Below are positions 9,910 to 20,767 of a stretch of 64,000 nt of DNA, piece by piece; position 1 is the stretch's first letter, and every line of letters begins with the position of its first letter. The stretch is from Solilutibacter silvestris. Lineage in GTDB: Bacteria; Pseudomonadota; Gammaproteobacteria; Xanthomonadales; Xanthomonadaceae. A model generated the notes under the pieces. That model was not told the origin of the DNA. It saw only the letters and a program-made list of their open reading frames with translations, and did not search any database. The position numbers were made by a program, and so were the translations under genes. The stretch spans positions 1,565,501 to 1,629,500 of the forward strand of contig NZ_NPZB01000001.1 in the NCBI RefSeq assembly GCF_002895945.1, read 5' to 3'.

Positions 9910-10770
9910 TCAGGCTGGCGCGCGCAGCCAGTCGAGGCGGGTCCAGCCGCGCGCGCCGGACGGATCGGCGAGCTGCGATTCCAGGACGCGCAATGTCGGC
10001 GCGATGCGGGCGTCGAACTGCCACGGTGCGTTGAGGATCAACATGCCGCTGCCGTTCAACCGCAACGGCGAATCATCGGCGCGCACGCACAGTTCGATTC
10101 GCAACGCCGATTTCGCCTGCAGCAGTGCGGCGGAACGGTAGAACGGATGCAGCGCACGCGCCTGCTTGATCGGATACCACAGCGCGAACATGCCTTGTGG
10201 CCAGCGTTCCAGTGCCGTGCGCAACGCCGCCAGCGCGTGATCGAACTCGTCGAGTTGCGCTTCAAAGGGTGGATCGATCAGCACCAGTCCGCGGGCGAAA
10301 CGTTGTTCGCCGAGGCGTGGCGGCAGCAGCGCCTTGATCGCCGCGTAGCCGTCGCGGGCGTGCACGGCGACGCGTGGATCGTCGGCGAGATTCGCGGCGA
10401 GCGCGGCGGCATCCTCGGGATGCAGTTCGCAGCAGGCGATGCGGTCCTGTTCGCGCAAGGCATGCGCGAGCAGCCACGGCGATCCGGGATAGGCGTCGGC
10501 ACCATGTTCGGTGCGACAGGCGGCCACCGCGGCGAGGTAGCGCTTGAGCAGCGGGTCGTCGCCGCGTCGCAGGCGCGCGATGCCATCGTCCGATTCGGCG
10601 GTCTTGCGCGCCTTGTCTCCCTGCAATCGATACAGCCCGACGCCGGCGTGGGTGTCCAGGGCGAAGCAGGGCGTCGGCTTCGCGGTCAGCGCATCGCACA
10701 ACGCCAGCAGGGTGACGTGCTTGAGCACATCGGCGTGGTTGCCGGCATGGAAGGCGTGGCGGTAGTTCAA
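9910..10770 (-). CDS. rlmJ: 23S rRNA (adenine(2030)-N(6))-methyltransferase RlmJ
   Basis: This SAM-dependent enzyme methylates A2030 of 23S rRNA. The N-terminus NYRHAFHAGNHADVLKH is the RlmJ signature, an SAM-binding LDTHAGVGLY segment follows, and the catalytic DPPF motif is in LIDPPFEAQLDEF. I place the start at the TTG at 10770 because family members begin with this YRH segment and the resulting 286 residues match the usual ~280. An in-frame ATG at 10851 would add 27 residues without homology and almost touch the divergent creB. Confidence 0.92.
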   Translation of the reverse strand: MNYRHAFHAGNHADVLKHVTLLALCDALTAKPTPCFALDTHAGVGLYRLQGDKARKTAESDDGIARLRRGDDPLLKRYLAAVAACRTEHGADAYPGSPWLLAHALREQDRIACCELHPEDAAALAANLADDPRVAVHARDGYAAIKALLPPRLGEQRFARGLVLIDPPFEAQLDEFDHALAALRTALERWPQGMFALWYPIKQARALHPFYRSAALLQAKSALRIELCVRADDSPLRLNGSGMLILNAPWQFDARIAPTLRVLESQLADPSGARGWTRLDWLRAPA

Positions 10771-10886
10771 GCGCAGCTCTGGCAAGGATGCACGACAGGC
10801 GTGGGCAGGAGAGTATGCGGCAGATCGTGGTGGCGACTTCGCATTCGCCACACAAATCGTGGCCGCGGCTTCGCTAGCATGTCGGG

Positions 10887-11585
10887 ATGTCGAAGATCCT
10901 GCTGGTGGAAGACGAGGCGGCCATCGCCGATACCCTGGTCTATGCGCTGGGGCGCGAAGGGCTGGAGGTGCGCCATGTCGCGCTCGGGCGCGCGGCGCTG
11001 GAGGTGTTGGCGGCTGGCGGCATCGATCTGGTGATCCTCGATGTCGGGCTGCCGGACATGGATGGTTTCAGCGTGTGCCGGGAATTGCGCCGCAGCAGCC
11101 AGGTGCCGGTGATCTTCCTGACCGCGCGCAGCGATGAAGTCGATCGCATCGTCGGGCTGGAAATCGGTGGCGACGACTATGTGTGCAAGCCGTTTTCCCC
11201 GCGCGAGGTGGCGACGCGGGTGAAGGCGGTGTTGCGACGGACGCGCGCAACGGGCGATGGCGCTGATGGCTCGGCAGCGAGCGACGGGCAGGGCGATTTC
11301 GCCCACGATGCTGCTGGATTGCGCATCGCCTATCACGGCGTTTGGCTCGATCTCACCCGTTACGAATATGGCTTGCTGGCGGCGTTGCTGGCGCGCCCGG
11401 GCGCGGTGCTGAGTCGCGCGGCGCTGATGGATCGCGTCTGGAGCGATGCGCTGGAGAGTGGCGATCGCACGGTCGATACCCACGTCAAGACCGTGCGGGC
11501 GAAACTGGCGGCGATCACTCCCGCCAGCGATCCGATCCGCACCCATCGCGGACTCGGCTATTCGCTGGATACTGGCCAGCGATGA
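10887..11585 (+). CDS. creB: CreB-type response regulator
   Basis: This 232-residue OmpR/PhoB-class regulator has a receiver domain (acidic pocket VEDEA; phospho-acceptor in VILDVGLPDMDG; conserved Lys in YVCKPFSP) and a winged-helix domain (TRYEYGLLAALLARPG, RTVDTHVKTVRAKL). It is the cytoplasmic output partner of the kinase encoded next to it, whose ATG overlaps its TGA by 4 nt. The gene order regulator, kinase, CreD matches the E. coli cre locus, so I name it creB. In E. coli CreBC responds to growth in minimal medium and fermentation products; the signal here is inferred only. Confidence 0.9.
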   Translation: MSKILLVEDEAAIADTLVYALGREGLEVRHVALGRAALEVLAAGGIDLVILDVGLPDMDGFSVCRELRRSSQVPVIFLTARSDEVDRIVGLEIGGDDYVCKPFSPREVATRVKAVLRRTRATGDGADGSAASDGQGDFAHDAAGLRIAYHGVWLDLTRYEYGLLAALLARPGAVLSRAALMDRVWSDALESGDRTVDTHVKTVRAKLAAITPASDPIRTHRGLGYSLDTGQR

Positions 11586-13003
11586 AGATCGGTTGGCGCG
11601 TCCTGCTGGGCTATTTCGTGATCGTGGCGATCGCGGCGCTGCTGCTCGGGCGCGTATTCCTGGAACAGGTGAAGCCGGCGGCGCGCCAGACCGCCGAGGA
11701 CACCCTGGCCGATACCGCCAACACCCTGGCCGAATTGGCGAGTGATGATCTCGCGTCCGGACATGTCGGCGATGGCGAATTCGCGCGCAGCTTGCGTGCG
11801 CTGCCGTCGCGGCGGCTCGGCGCGAAGATATGGAATTACAACAAGGAAGGCGTCGCCTATCGCGTCACCATCACCGATGCGCGCGGCATTGTCGTCTTCG
11901 ATTCCGAAGGGCGCGATCTCGGACGCGACAATTCGCGCTGGAACGACGTCGTGAGGACCCTGCGCGGCGAGTACGGCGCGCGTTCGACCCGCGAGGACGC
12001 GACCGACAAGACATCAAGCGTGATGTGGGTGGCGGCACCGATCCGCCATGACGGTCGCCTGATCGGCGTGCTCAGCGTCGGCAAGCCCAATCGCGTGCTG
12101 CAACCGTTCATCACCGGCAGTCGCGATGTCATGCTGCACTGGGGGCTGCTGCTGCTCGGCACTGCCTTGCTCATCGGGATCGCCATGGCGTGGTGGCTGT
12201 CGCACCAACTGGGAATCCTGCGGCGCTACGCACTGGCGGTGAGCGATGGCCAACCGGCGCCGCTGCCACGCGCGGCGGCCGAATTCGGCGAGTTGGGACG
12301 CGCGCTCGACAGCATGCGCCGGCAGCTGGATGGCAAGCAGTACGTGGAGGAATACGTCCACACCCTCACGCACGAACTCAAGAGTCCGCTGGCAGCGATT
12401 CGCGGCGCCGCCGAATTGCTCGACACGCCGATGCCGGAGGAAGACCGAGCACGCTTCATCGGCCATATCCACACCCAGAGCGAACGCATGGCGGAAATGG
12501 TCGATGAATTGCTGGCGCTGGCCGCGGTGGAACATCGTCGCGCGCTGGAGCATCCACATCCGTTGCGCGTGCAGGATGTCCTCGACGAAGCCATCGCTGC
12601 GCTGGAACCGAAGGCACGCCAGGCCGGCGTGACGATCACGCGGCTGGGTGCGAACGATGCACGCGTGAAGGGCGATGCCTTCCTGCTGCGGCAGGCGCTG
12701 GTGAACCTGCTCGACAACGCGGTGGAATTTTCCGCTGCGGGAAGTGGCGTGGATTGCACGATCGATGCCACCCCGGAGCTGGTGACGATCCGCATTCGTG
12801 ACCGTGGCCCCGGCATTCCCGATTACGCATTGCCACGGGTCTTCGAGCGTTTCTACTCGCTGCCGCGCAGCGAAGGTGGCAGTCGCAGCCACGGACTGGG
12901 CTTGCCCTTCGTCGCGGCAGTGGCGGTGCTGCATGGCGGTGGCGCCACGCTCGACAATGCCGATCCCGGCGCACTGGCGACGCTGACACTCAAGCGCGAT
13001 TGA
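11582..13003 (+). CDS. creC: CreC-type sensor histidine kinase
   Basis: This 473-residue membrane kinase has an N-terminal membrane helix (about residues 7-25), a periplasmic Cache-like sensor with the segment RVTITDARGIVVFDSEG, a second helix near residues 180-205, a HAMP linker, a HisKA box with the phospho-acceptor His in THELKSPLAAIRG, and an HATPase domain with N box NLLDNAVEFS and G boxes DRGPGIP and HGLGL. ATGA overlap with creB indicates translational coupling. Confidence 0.92.
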   Translation: MKIGWRVLLGYFVIVAIAALLLGRVFLEQVKPAARQTAEDTLADTANTLAELASDDLASGHVGDGEFARSLRALPSRRLGAKIWNYNKEGVAYRVTITDARGIVVFDSEGRDLGRDNSRWNDVVRTLRGEYGARSTREDATDKTSSVMWVAAPIRHDGRLIGVLSVGKPNRVLQPFITGSRDVMLHWGLLLLGTALLIGIAMAWWLSHQLGILRRYALAVSDGQPAPLPRAAAEFGELGRALDSMRRQLDGKQYVEEYVHTLTHELKSPLAAIRGAAELLDTPMPEEDRARFIGHIHTQSERMAEMVDELLALAAVEHRRALEHPHPLRVQDVLDEAIAALEPKARQAGVTITRLGANDARVKGDAFLLRQALVNLLDNAVEFSAAGSGVDCTIDATPELVTIRIRDRGPGIPDYALPRVFERFYSLPRSEGGSRSHGLGLPFVAAVAVLHGGGATLDNADPGALATLTLKRD

Positions 13004-13092
13004 CCGCGACTTCACCGTCGCCTCACCGCAGCCACATCGGCGCATCATGGTGGCGCGGCACGCTGGGTTCACTTCATCCGGGGAGTGGACCC

Positions 13093-14472
13093 ATGCATCT
13101 GTTCTTCAAGGCGGCCATCGTGTTCGTGCTCACGCTCGCGATCGTCATTCCGCTGACGCTGATCCACGGCATCGTGCGCGATCGCCAAAGCTATCGTGCA
13201 CAGGCCGTTGCAGATGTCGCCCAGAACGTCGGTGGCGTCCAAACCTTCGCCGGCCCGGTGCTGGTGGTGCCCTATGTCGAGACGCGCACGATCGTCAGCG
13301 ACGAGGAAGGCAAGCCGATCGGCAAGGTCGAACGCACACCGGGGCGCTGGGTGTTCTATCCGGAAGACCTGCGCATTTCAGGGAATTTGCCGACCGACGT
13401 GCGCACGCGCGGCATCCATGTCGTGCCGGTGTATCAATGGGATGGCGATGTCGCCGCCAGCTTCGAGGCGACGATTCCCGACAACGACCCCGGCACCCGT
13501 CGCGACATCGGCGAACCGTGGCTGAGCTGGGAATTCAGCGATCCCCGCGGCCTGCAGGGAACACCCGCGCTCACCGTCAATGGCGCGGCGCTGAAATTGC
13601 AGCCGGGCGCGGGATTCCGCGAGGGCAATGGCATGCACGTGCGTCTGCAAACGCCGACGGCCGGTACCGCGATCAAGCTGCAGACACAGCTCGCCATCCA
13701 TCTGGCCGGGACACAGACGTTCTCGTTCCTGCCGATCGGTCGCGACAACCGCATCGATCTGTCCTCGGATTGGGCGGCACCGAAATTCGTCGGGGCGTCG
13801 CCACGGCGCGAAGCGTCGGGCAAGGGCTTCATCGCCCATTGGCGCGTCAGTTCGCTCGCGGCCAACAGCCGCAGCGGTTTTCCCGGCGAACGCGCGATCT
13901 CGCAGCGCGGCGCCTTGCCCGAGGCCGCGACGGTGGAGCAGGAACTGCCCGGCCGCATCAGTATTGGACTGGTCGATCCGGTCAACGCCTATTCCAGCAT
14001 TGACCGCGCGATCAAATACGGCTTGCTGTTCGTCGCCGTCACCTTCGCCGGATTCTTCCTGATCGAATTCCTCAAGCGCGTGCCGATCCACCCGATCCAG
14101 TACGGACTGGTCGGCCTCGCCATCGCGATCTTCTTCCTGCTGCTGCTCAGCCTGAGCGAGCATTTCACCTTCGGCGTGTCCTATCTCGCAGCGGCGGCGG
14201 CCTGCATCGGCTTGATCGGGTTCTATCTGGTCGCGGTCCTGCGCGGCCTGTGGCGCGGACTCGCTTTCACCGGACTGCTGACGACGCTGTACGGTGTTCT
14301 CTACGGTGTCCTGATCTCGGAAGACAACGCGTTGGTGCTTGGTTCGGGCCTGTTGTTCCTGCTGCTGGCCGCGATCATGGTGGCGACGCGCCGGGTCGAC
14401 TGGTACGCGATCTCGGCATCGCGCGGGCGGCGTGCGCCGCAGGCATCCGGCAACGACGGAGCGATGTTGTGA
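13093..14472 (+). CDS. creD: CreD-like inner-membrane protein
   Basis: This 459-residue protein belongs to the CreD family. One N-terminal membrane helix (residues 2-22) is followed by a large periplasmic region (to about 305) and a cluster of four to six hydrophobic segments to residue 445. CreD expression is the classic output of CreBC, and in some bacteria it is linked to envelope stress and beta-lactam response. The start at ATG 13093 has a strong GGGGAGTGG site upstream and places the membrane helix at the N-terminus. It ends 11 nt from the convergent PAP2 gene. Confidence 0.93.
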   Translation: MHLFFKAAIVFVLTLAIVIPLTLIHGIVRDRQSYRAQAVADVAQNVGGVQTFAGPVLVVPYVETRTIVSDEEGKPIGKVERTPGRWVFYPEDLRISGNLPTDVRTRGIHVVPVYQWDGDVAASFEATIPDNDPGTRRDIGEPWLSWEFSDPRGLQGTPALTVNGAALKLQPGAGFREGNGMHVRLQTPTAGTAIKLQTQLAIHLAGTQTFSFLPIGRDNRIDLSSDWAAPKFVGASPRREASGKGFIAHWRVSSLAANSRSGFPGERAISQRGALPEAATVEQELPGRISIGLVDPVNAYSSIDRAIKYGLLFVAVTFAGFFLIEFLKRVPIHPIQYGLVGLAIAIFFLLLLSLSEHFTFGVSYLAAAAACIGLIGFYLVAVLRGLWRGLAFTGLLTTLYGVLYGVLISEDNALVLGSGLLFLLLAAIMVATRRVDWYAISASRGRRAPQASGNDGAML

Positions 14473-14483
14473 GGCGCGAGCGA

Positions 14484-15035
14484 TCAGCGCAACAGCGTCG
14501 CGCCCGGCACCGCCCACAACGACAACGCCGCGAGCAGGGTGCCGATGATGGAAGCGGCGAGCACGTCGCTGGGATAGTGCAGGCCGAGCACCACGCGCGA
14601 CAACGCGACACTGGCGGCGAACGGCAGCAGGAGCCACGCCAGCGCCGGAAAATACGCCAGCGCCACCAGGGTGAATGTCACCGCGTGCAGGGTGTGGCCG
14701 GAGGGAAAACTGAACTCGTCGAGCGGGGCGATCCATGCGCGCACGCGAATGTCGGCAGCGAACGGGCGCGGCCGTCGTGTCCAGCGTTTCAGGCCCTTGT
14801 AGAGCAGCAACGAGACGAGTCCGGTCACCGCCATGTGCGCGGCCGCCTGCGCCCCGCGCGATCCCTCGGTCAAGGCCAGCACCGTCATCAGCACATACCA
14901 GGCGATGCCGTCGCCGAGTCGACTCACCAGCGTGAAATAGCCGCGAATTCCACGCCAGCTGCCCAGTCCGTTGCAGCGACGTGTCCAGCCGCGATCCTGC
15001 TGTCGCCAGTGTTCCAGCGACAGCGGCGTGCTCAT
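14484..15035 (-). CDS. PAP2-family lipid phosphatase
   Basis: This 183-residue membrane protein has all three phosphatase motifs: KGLKRWTRRPRP, SFPSGH and SRVVLGLHYPSD. Such enzymes dephosphorylate phosphatidic acid, phosphatidylglycerol phosphate or undecaprenyl pyrophosphate at the membrane. Its ATG overlaps the stop of the upstream glycosyltransferase gene by 4 nt, so the two are translationally coupled. The pair probably acts in glycolipid or membrane-lipid synthesis. Confidence 0.92.
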   Translation of the reverse strand: MSTPLSLEHWRQQDRGWTRRCNGLGSWRGIRGYFTLVSRLGDGIAWYVLMTVLALTEGSRGAQAAAHMAVTGLVSLLLYKGLKRWTRRPRPFAADIRVRAWIAPLDEFSFPSGHTLHAVTFTLVALAYFPALAWLLLPFAASVALSRVVLGLHYPSDVLAASIIGTLLAALSLWAVPGATLLR

Positions 15036-16234
15036 GGCTCGATCTCCGCCAGCGCGGAGTCGTTCAAGGCCGGATCGCCGTCGAATGGTTGCGAATGCGC
15101 ATACCTGGCGATATTGCGGACGGCGATGATGCGATGGAGGATCTCGTCGAGATCGCGCGCAACGTTCGCCGGCAGCAGTTTCGCCACCGCCTCGCGGCCG
15201 TTGTCGCGCATCGACCAGCGCAGCGCGTCGTCGCAGGCCAGCCGCACCGCCGCGGCGATGAAGGCGTCCTCGTCCTTGTCGGCGATCGAAGCGCCATCGA
15301 CGCCATCGCGCAGGTGCTCTTTCGCCGCGCCGTAGCGGAACGCGACCGGTGGCACGCCGCTGGCCATCGACTCGATGGTGACGTTGCCGAACGTTTCGGA
15401 ATGGCTGGGAAACAGGAACAGGTCGGCGCTGGCGAAATGTCGCGCGACATCGTCGCCGCGCCGCAATCCGCGATAGATGAATTCCGGATGGTCGCGCTGG
15501 ATGCCGGCCAGTTCCGGACCTTCTCCCACCCACACAAAGCGCGCGTCCGGGCGTTGCGCCTGGATCGCCTGGAAGGCGCGGATCGCCAGTGGCAGGTTTT
15601 TCTCCGCGGCGATGCGACCGAGATGGATCACCGCGAGATCGTTCGGCCGCAAGCCCCATTCCGCGCGCAATTCCTCGCTGCGTTGCGCCGGCGAGAAGCG
15701 CATGGTGTCGACCGCGCGCGGCAGGTGCACCACGTCATGGAAACCGTTGGCGTTGAGGAAATCGGCCAGTTCGCAGGTCGGCACCAGCGTCGCCTGCGAG
15801 GTGTTGTGGACGTGACGCATCCAGCGCATCGCGATCGATTGCATGAACGGCACGCCGTAATCGCGCATGTATTCGTCGAAGCGGGTGTGGAATCCGGTGG
15901 TGACCGGAATCCCCAGCCGCGCCGCCGCTCGCAATGCCGAATAGCCAAGCGGACCTTCGGTGGCGATATAGAGCGCATCCGGACGCTGCTGTTTCCAGCG
16001 CTTGAGCAGTCGGAACCACGCCGGATGGCCGAAGCGCATGCCCGGATAGCGCGGAATGGCCGATCCGCGCACCAGTAGTTCGTGCAGTTGCGGCACGTCA
16101 TCCGCGGATTGGCGCGGACGGATCACCTCCACGTCGTGTCCGCGTGCGCGCAGCCCGCGTTCGAGATCCTGCACGGTCAATGCCACGCCGTTGACCTCGG
16201 GCGGATACGTCTCGGTGACGATGGTGTAACGCAT
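15032..16234 (-). CDS. GT4-type glycosyltransferase (MgtA/SqdX-like)
   Basis: This 400-residue GT-B enzyme has an N-terminal acceptor domain starting with the family signature TETYPPEVNGVALT and a C-terminal donor-binding domain with the E-x7-E region around FPSHSETFGNVTIESMASG. Closest relatives I recall are alpha-mannosyl or sulfoquinovosyl transferases acting on diacylglycerol-type acceptors, which fits the coupled PAP2 phosphatase. The sugar and acceptor cannot be read from the sequence. Confidence 0.88.
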   Translation of the reverse strand: MRYTIVTETYPPEVNGVALTVQDLERGLRARGHDVEVIRPRQSADDVPQLHELLVRGSAIPRYPGMRFGHPAWFRLLKRWKQQRPDALYIATEGPLGYSALRAAARLGIPVTTGFHTRFDEYMRDYGVPFMQSIAMRWMRHVHNTSQATLVPTCELADFLNANGFHDVVHLPRAVDTMRFSPAQRSEELRAEWGLRPNDLAVIHLGRIAAEKNLPLAIRAFQAIQAQRPDARFVWVGEGPELAGIQRDHPEFIYRGLRRGDDVARHFASADLFLFPSHSETFGNVTIESMASGVPPVAFRYGAAKEHLRDGVDGASIADKDEDAFIAAAVRLACDDALRWSMRDNGREAVAKLLPANVARDLDEILHRIIAVRNIARYAHSQPFDGDPALNDSALAEIEP

Positions 16235-16384
16235 ATGGTTGTCCCACTGTCCGCTGCGGCAAGACTGGGGGCGGGCGATGAACCGCGCGTTTCACTGCGG
16301 TGACGTGGCGATGACAGCGCAACCGGCTTGCATCTTCGATGTAACTGTTGTTAACTTCAGGATTCCCGACAGTGGAACATCGCC

Positions 16385-16966
16385 ATGCTCTGGTTTCTGA
16401 TCGGTCTCGCTGGATTCCTTGGGTTGCATTCGGTGCGGATCGTCGCGCCGGACTGGCGCGAAGCGCGCATCGCCGCGATCGGCGAAAAAGCCTGGAAGGG
16501 CCTCTACAGCCTGATCTCCATCATTTTCTTCGTGTTGATGATCTGGGGCTATTGCCAGATGCGCCAGCATCCCGTATTGGTGTGGCAACCACCGATGGCG
16601 TTGCGCCACATCGGCATGGTGCTGGTCGTGATCGCCTTCGTGCTGATCTCCGCCGCCTACGTGCCGAACAATGCCATTCGCGCACGGCTGGGCCACCCGA
16701 TGATCCTCGGCATCAAGACCTGGGCGTTCGCGCACCTGCTGATGTCGGGCTGGTTGCACAGCATGCTGCTGTTCGGCGCCTTCCTGCTATGGGCGATCGT
16801 CGATTTTTCCAGCGCACGCAAGCGTCCGAGGGATACGGTCGCGAAACCCAGCGCTGCGATGACGCTCGTGACCGTCATCGGAGGGATCGCCTTTGCCGCG
16901 ATCTTTGCGATGTACCTGCACGGCATGCTGATCGGCGTGCAACCGATCAACATGCCGATGCACTGA
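16385..16966 (+). CDS. NnrU family membrane protein
   Basis: This 193-residue protein has five or six hydrophobic segments and the NnrU pattern (short N-terminal helix, HSVRIVAPDWR, a central SLISIIFFVLMIWGYCQM helix, LGHPMILGIKTWAFAHLL). NnrU proteins were first seen near nitrite/nitric-oxide reduction genes, but most copies, like this one, are not next to denitrification genes and are of unknown role. It is convergent with the peroxiredoxin gene. Confidence 0.88.
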   Translation: MLWFLIGLAGFLGLHSVRIVAPDWREARIAAIGEKAWKGLYSLISIIFFVLMIWGYCQMRQHPVLVWQPPMALRHIGMVLVVIAFVLISAAYVPNNAIRARLGHPMILGIKTWAFAHLLMSGWLHSMLLFGAFLLWAIVDFSSARKRPRDTVAKPSAAMTLVTVIGGIAFAAIFAMYLHGMLIGVQPINMPMH

Positions 16967-16973
16967 CGCGCGA

Positions 16974-17552
16974 TTACTTCGCTGCGGTTTTCTTTGCCGC
17001 CGGTTTCGCGTTCATCGCCTTGAGCGCGTCGAGCATGCTCTGCACGTGCGCCTTCGGGCTCAGGTCGGAATGCACCGCAGCGATGCGGCCATCGGTTCCG
17101 ACCAAATAGGACGTGCGGTCCGACCAGCCCGGCTTCATCTTCAGCAGGGCATCGTATTGTCCGGCGATCTTGGCGCCGGCATCCGCCGCGACCGGAAACT
17201 TGCCGCCGCAATGCTCGGTTTCCTTGGAGAAATCGGCGAGCTGGTCGGTATTGCCGGCGGTCACGCCGATCACGCTGGCATGCTGCGCCTTGAACTGGTC
17301 GATCGCTTCCGAGAACAGATGCGCTTCGACATTGCAACCGGAGGTATGTGCGGCCGGGAAGAAATACACGACCACCGGGCCTTTCTTCAGCGCATCCGCC
17401 AGCGAATAGGTGAACGGTTTGGCGGCGAGGTAGGCCGGCGCGGTGAAATCGGGGGCCTTGTCGCCGGACTTCAGCGCGGCGAGGGCGGGGGTCGTGACGG
17501 TCGCTGCGAGCAGGAGCGTTTCGGCGATCAGAACAGGGAGCAGACGGCGCAT
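16974..17552 (-). CDS. Exported peroxiredoxin (AhpC/TSA, Bcp-like)
   Basis: This 192-residue protein starts with a signal peptide (RRLLPVLIAETLLLAATVTT, cleavage after ALA), followed by a thioredoxin-fold peroxiredoxin domain. The peroxidatic cysteine sits in FFPAAHTSGCNVE. A later Cys in ETEHCGG could be the resolving residue. The C-terminus is Lys/Ala-rich (KPAAKKTAAK). I chose the ATG at 17552, which gives a clean signal peptide, over one 14 codons upstream. Likely a periplasmic peroxide scavenger. Confidence 0.88.
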   Translation of the reverse strand: MRRLLPVLIAETLLLAATVTTPALAALKSGDKAPDFTAPAYLAAKPFTYSLADALKKGPVVVYFFPAAHTSGCNVEAHLFSEAIDQFKAQHASVIGVTAGNTDQLADFSKETEHCGGKFPVAADAGAKIAGQYDALLKMKPGWSDRTSYLVGTDGRIAAVHSDLSPKAHVQSMLDALKAMNAKPAAKKTAAK

Positions 17553-17662
17553 GGTGGCGGTCTCGGAGGGACGTGGGCTATCGTTATAGGCCAAATCGGC
17601 GCGGGCTGCCTGTATCAGGGGTCACGGCGTCGAACGGGGATTTTCGTCAAGGGGAGCGGGGG

Positions 17663-18403
17663 ATGGAGAGGAGACAGGGGCCGCCGCTGCGGTCGCGCAC
17701 GAAGCCGCGTTCGCGGGCGTGGCCGTGGATCGTGGTTGTGGTGATCTGCCTGCTGGGTTTCGTGCTGATCTTCCGCATGTTGCTCGATCGCACGGCGTGG
17801 AGTGCGGGGCCAGCCGTCACTTCCAACGATCCGGTTGGCAGCGCAGGGCGTCCGCTTGCCGAAGTCGGGCACATGATCGCAGCCGAAGCGGCAGCCGCAT
17901 CTGGCGATCAGGCAGCGGCTCGCCAACATGTCGAAGCGGCGCAAAAAGATCTGCTGCGCGAGATGAAGATGCCGGACCCCAACCGCAGGATCGATCCGGA
18001 ATCGGCGCGCGCTGCTGTGCGCGGATTGCCGGGCGTCCGTTCGGCGGCCTGGACCGACCACGAAAACCTGCTGGTGATGGTCGATGGTGCGGTCTATCGC
18101 AGCGACGCGATGATCGATGCCGTCTGCCGGCAGCTCGATCCGCTGGGCGACACGCTTGCGGTGGTCGTGCATGTCGAGAACGTCGCCGCGCGCAATGCCG
18201 ACGAATTGCAAACCGTCAACCGCAATTGCCAGCTCGCGCCGGGCGACCGTGCCTTTCTGCAGTCGCGGCGTTCCCTCGACGTGGTGCCCGAAGCGGTCAG
18301 GCAGCAGCATCAGGCCTTCGAACAGCAAGTCAAGGCGAAATCCACCCCGAAACAGGACCAGGCGGCCATCGACGCCCTGATGAAGCGCACGCCCGCGATG
18401 TAA
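17663..18403 (+). CDS. Hypothetical single-pass membrane protein
   Basis: This 246-residue protein has a basic cytoplasmic N-terminus, one transmembrane helix (WPWIVVVVICLLGFVLIF, about residues 20-37), and a ~200-residue periplasmic domain. I do not recognise the domain. The segment after the helix is Ala-rich; the core from about residue 110 (VRGLPGVRSAAWTDHENLL) looks globular. The ATG at 17663 is preceded by GGGGAGCGGG; upstream in-frame starts have no such site. It is 30 nt ahead of uup and may be co-transcribed with it. Confidence 0.75.
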   Translation: MERRQGPPLRSRTKPRSRAWPWIVVVVICLLGFVLIFRMLLDRTAWSAGPAVTSNDPVGSAGRPLAEVGHMIAAEAAAASGDQAAARQHVEAAQKDLLREMKMPDPNRRIDPESARAAVRGLPGVRSAAWTDHENLLVMVDGAVYRSDAMIDAVCRQLDPLGDTLAVVVHVENVAARNADELQTVNRNCQLAPGDRAFLQSRRSLDVVPEAVRQQHQAFEQQVKAKSTPKQDQAAIDALMKRTPAM

Positions 18404-18433
18404 AATCCCCACTGTTTCGTTTCCGGATCCATC

Positions 18434-20317
<1,884 letters not shown>

Positions 20318-20767
20318 GAAGCTCGCACGCGCTGACGAGGTAGCCGGAGTTCCTCGCACGCGCTGGCTGGCGTGTGTGACCAGCTCCAATGCGCGGGACG
20401 CCGTGAATCCATCCATGTAGGCTCGACTCGGCATCCATGCCTCGTATGCCCGCGCATCGGACTGGTGCACCCACTTGCCGCGCGCGTGTTGTTGCGACTC
20501 GAGAGAGCAACAACACGCGTGTGTTGCGACCCCATCGCAGCGACGAAACACTCCCCGCCCGGCAGCGCCTGCGCGGTGTGTCCCTATTGCCGACACGCCG
20601 TGAATACACCCATGTAGGCTCAGCCGCCGCATCCATGCGGCGGAATGGTCGGCCATAGGGACACCCAAGCGGGCGCACGCCGGGCGCGAGAAAGCTGATC
20701 CCTCACGCTGTTCGGGATCACACGCTTGTGCTCGGGATAACAGCACGCCAACCAGCGCGTGCGACGC
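20318..20767. repeat. Composite intergenic palindromic repeat, copy 2
   Basis: In the convergent gap between uup and the reductase, unit B lies at 20386-20460 (arms CCAATGCGCGGG / CCCGCGCATCGG) and unit A at 20578-20664 (arms GTGTCCCTATTGCCGAC / GTCGGCCATAGGGACAC, 16 of 17 pairs). Inside A there is a perfect stem CCGCCGCAT-CC-ATGCGGCGG at 20624-20643. A spacer with TTGCCGCGCGCGTGTTGTTGC and the third module (CGAGAAAGCTGATCCCTCAC, about 20688) are also present. No gene is supported here; the palindromes may double as terminators for the flanking convergent genes. Confidence 0.88.

Noticed and set aside
13000-13092. N-terminal extension of CreD
   Set aside because: The extra 31 residues overlap the creC end, lack homology and would move the membrane helix inward; ATG 13093 has a better ribosome site.
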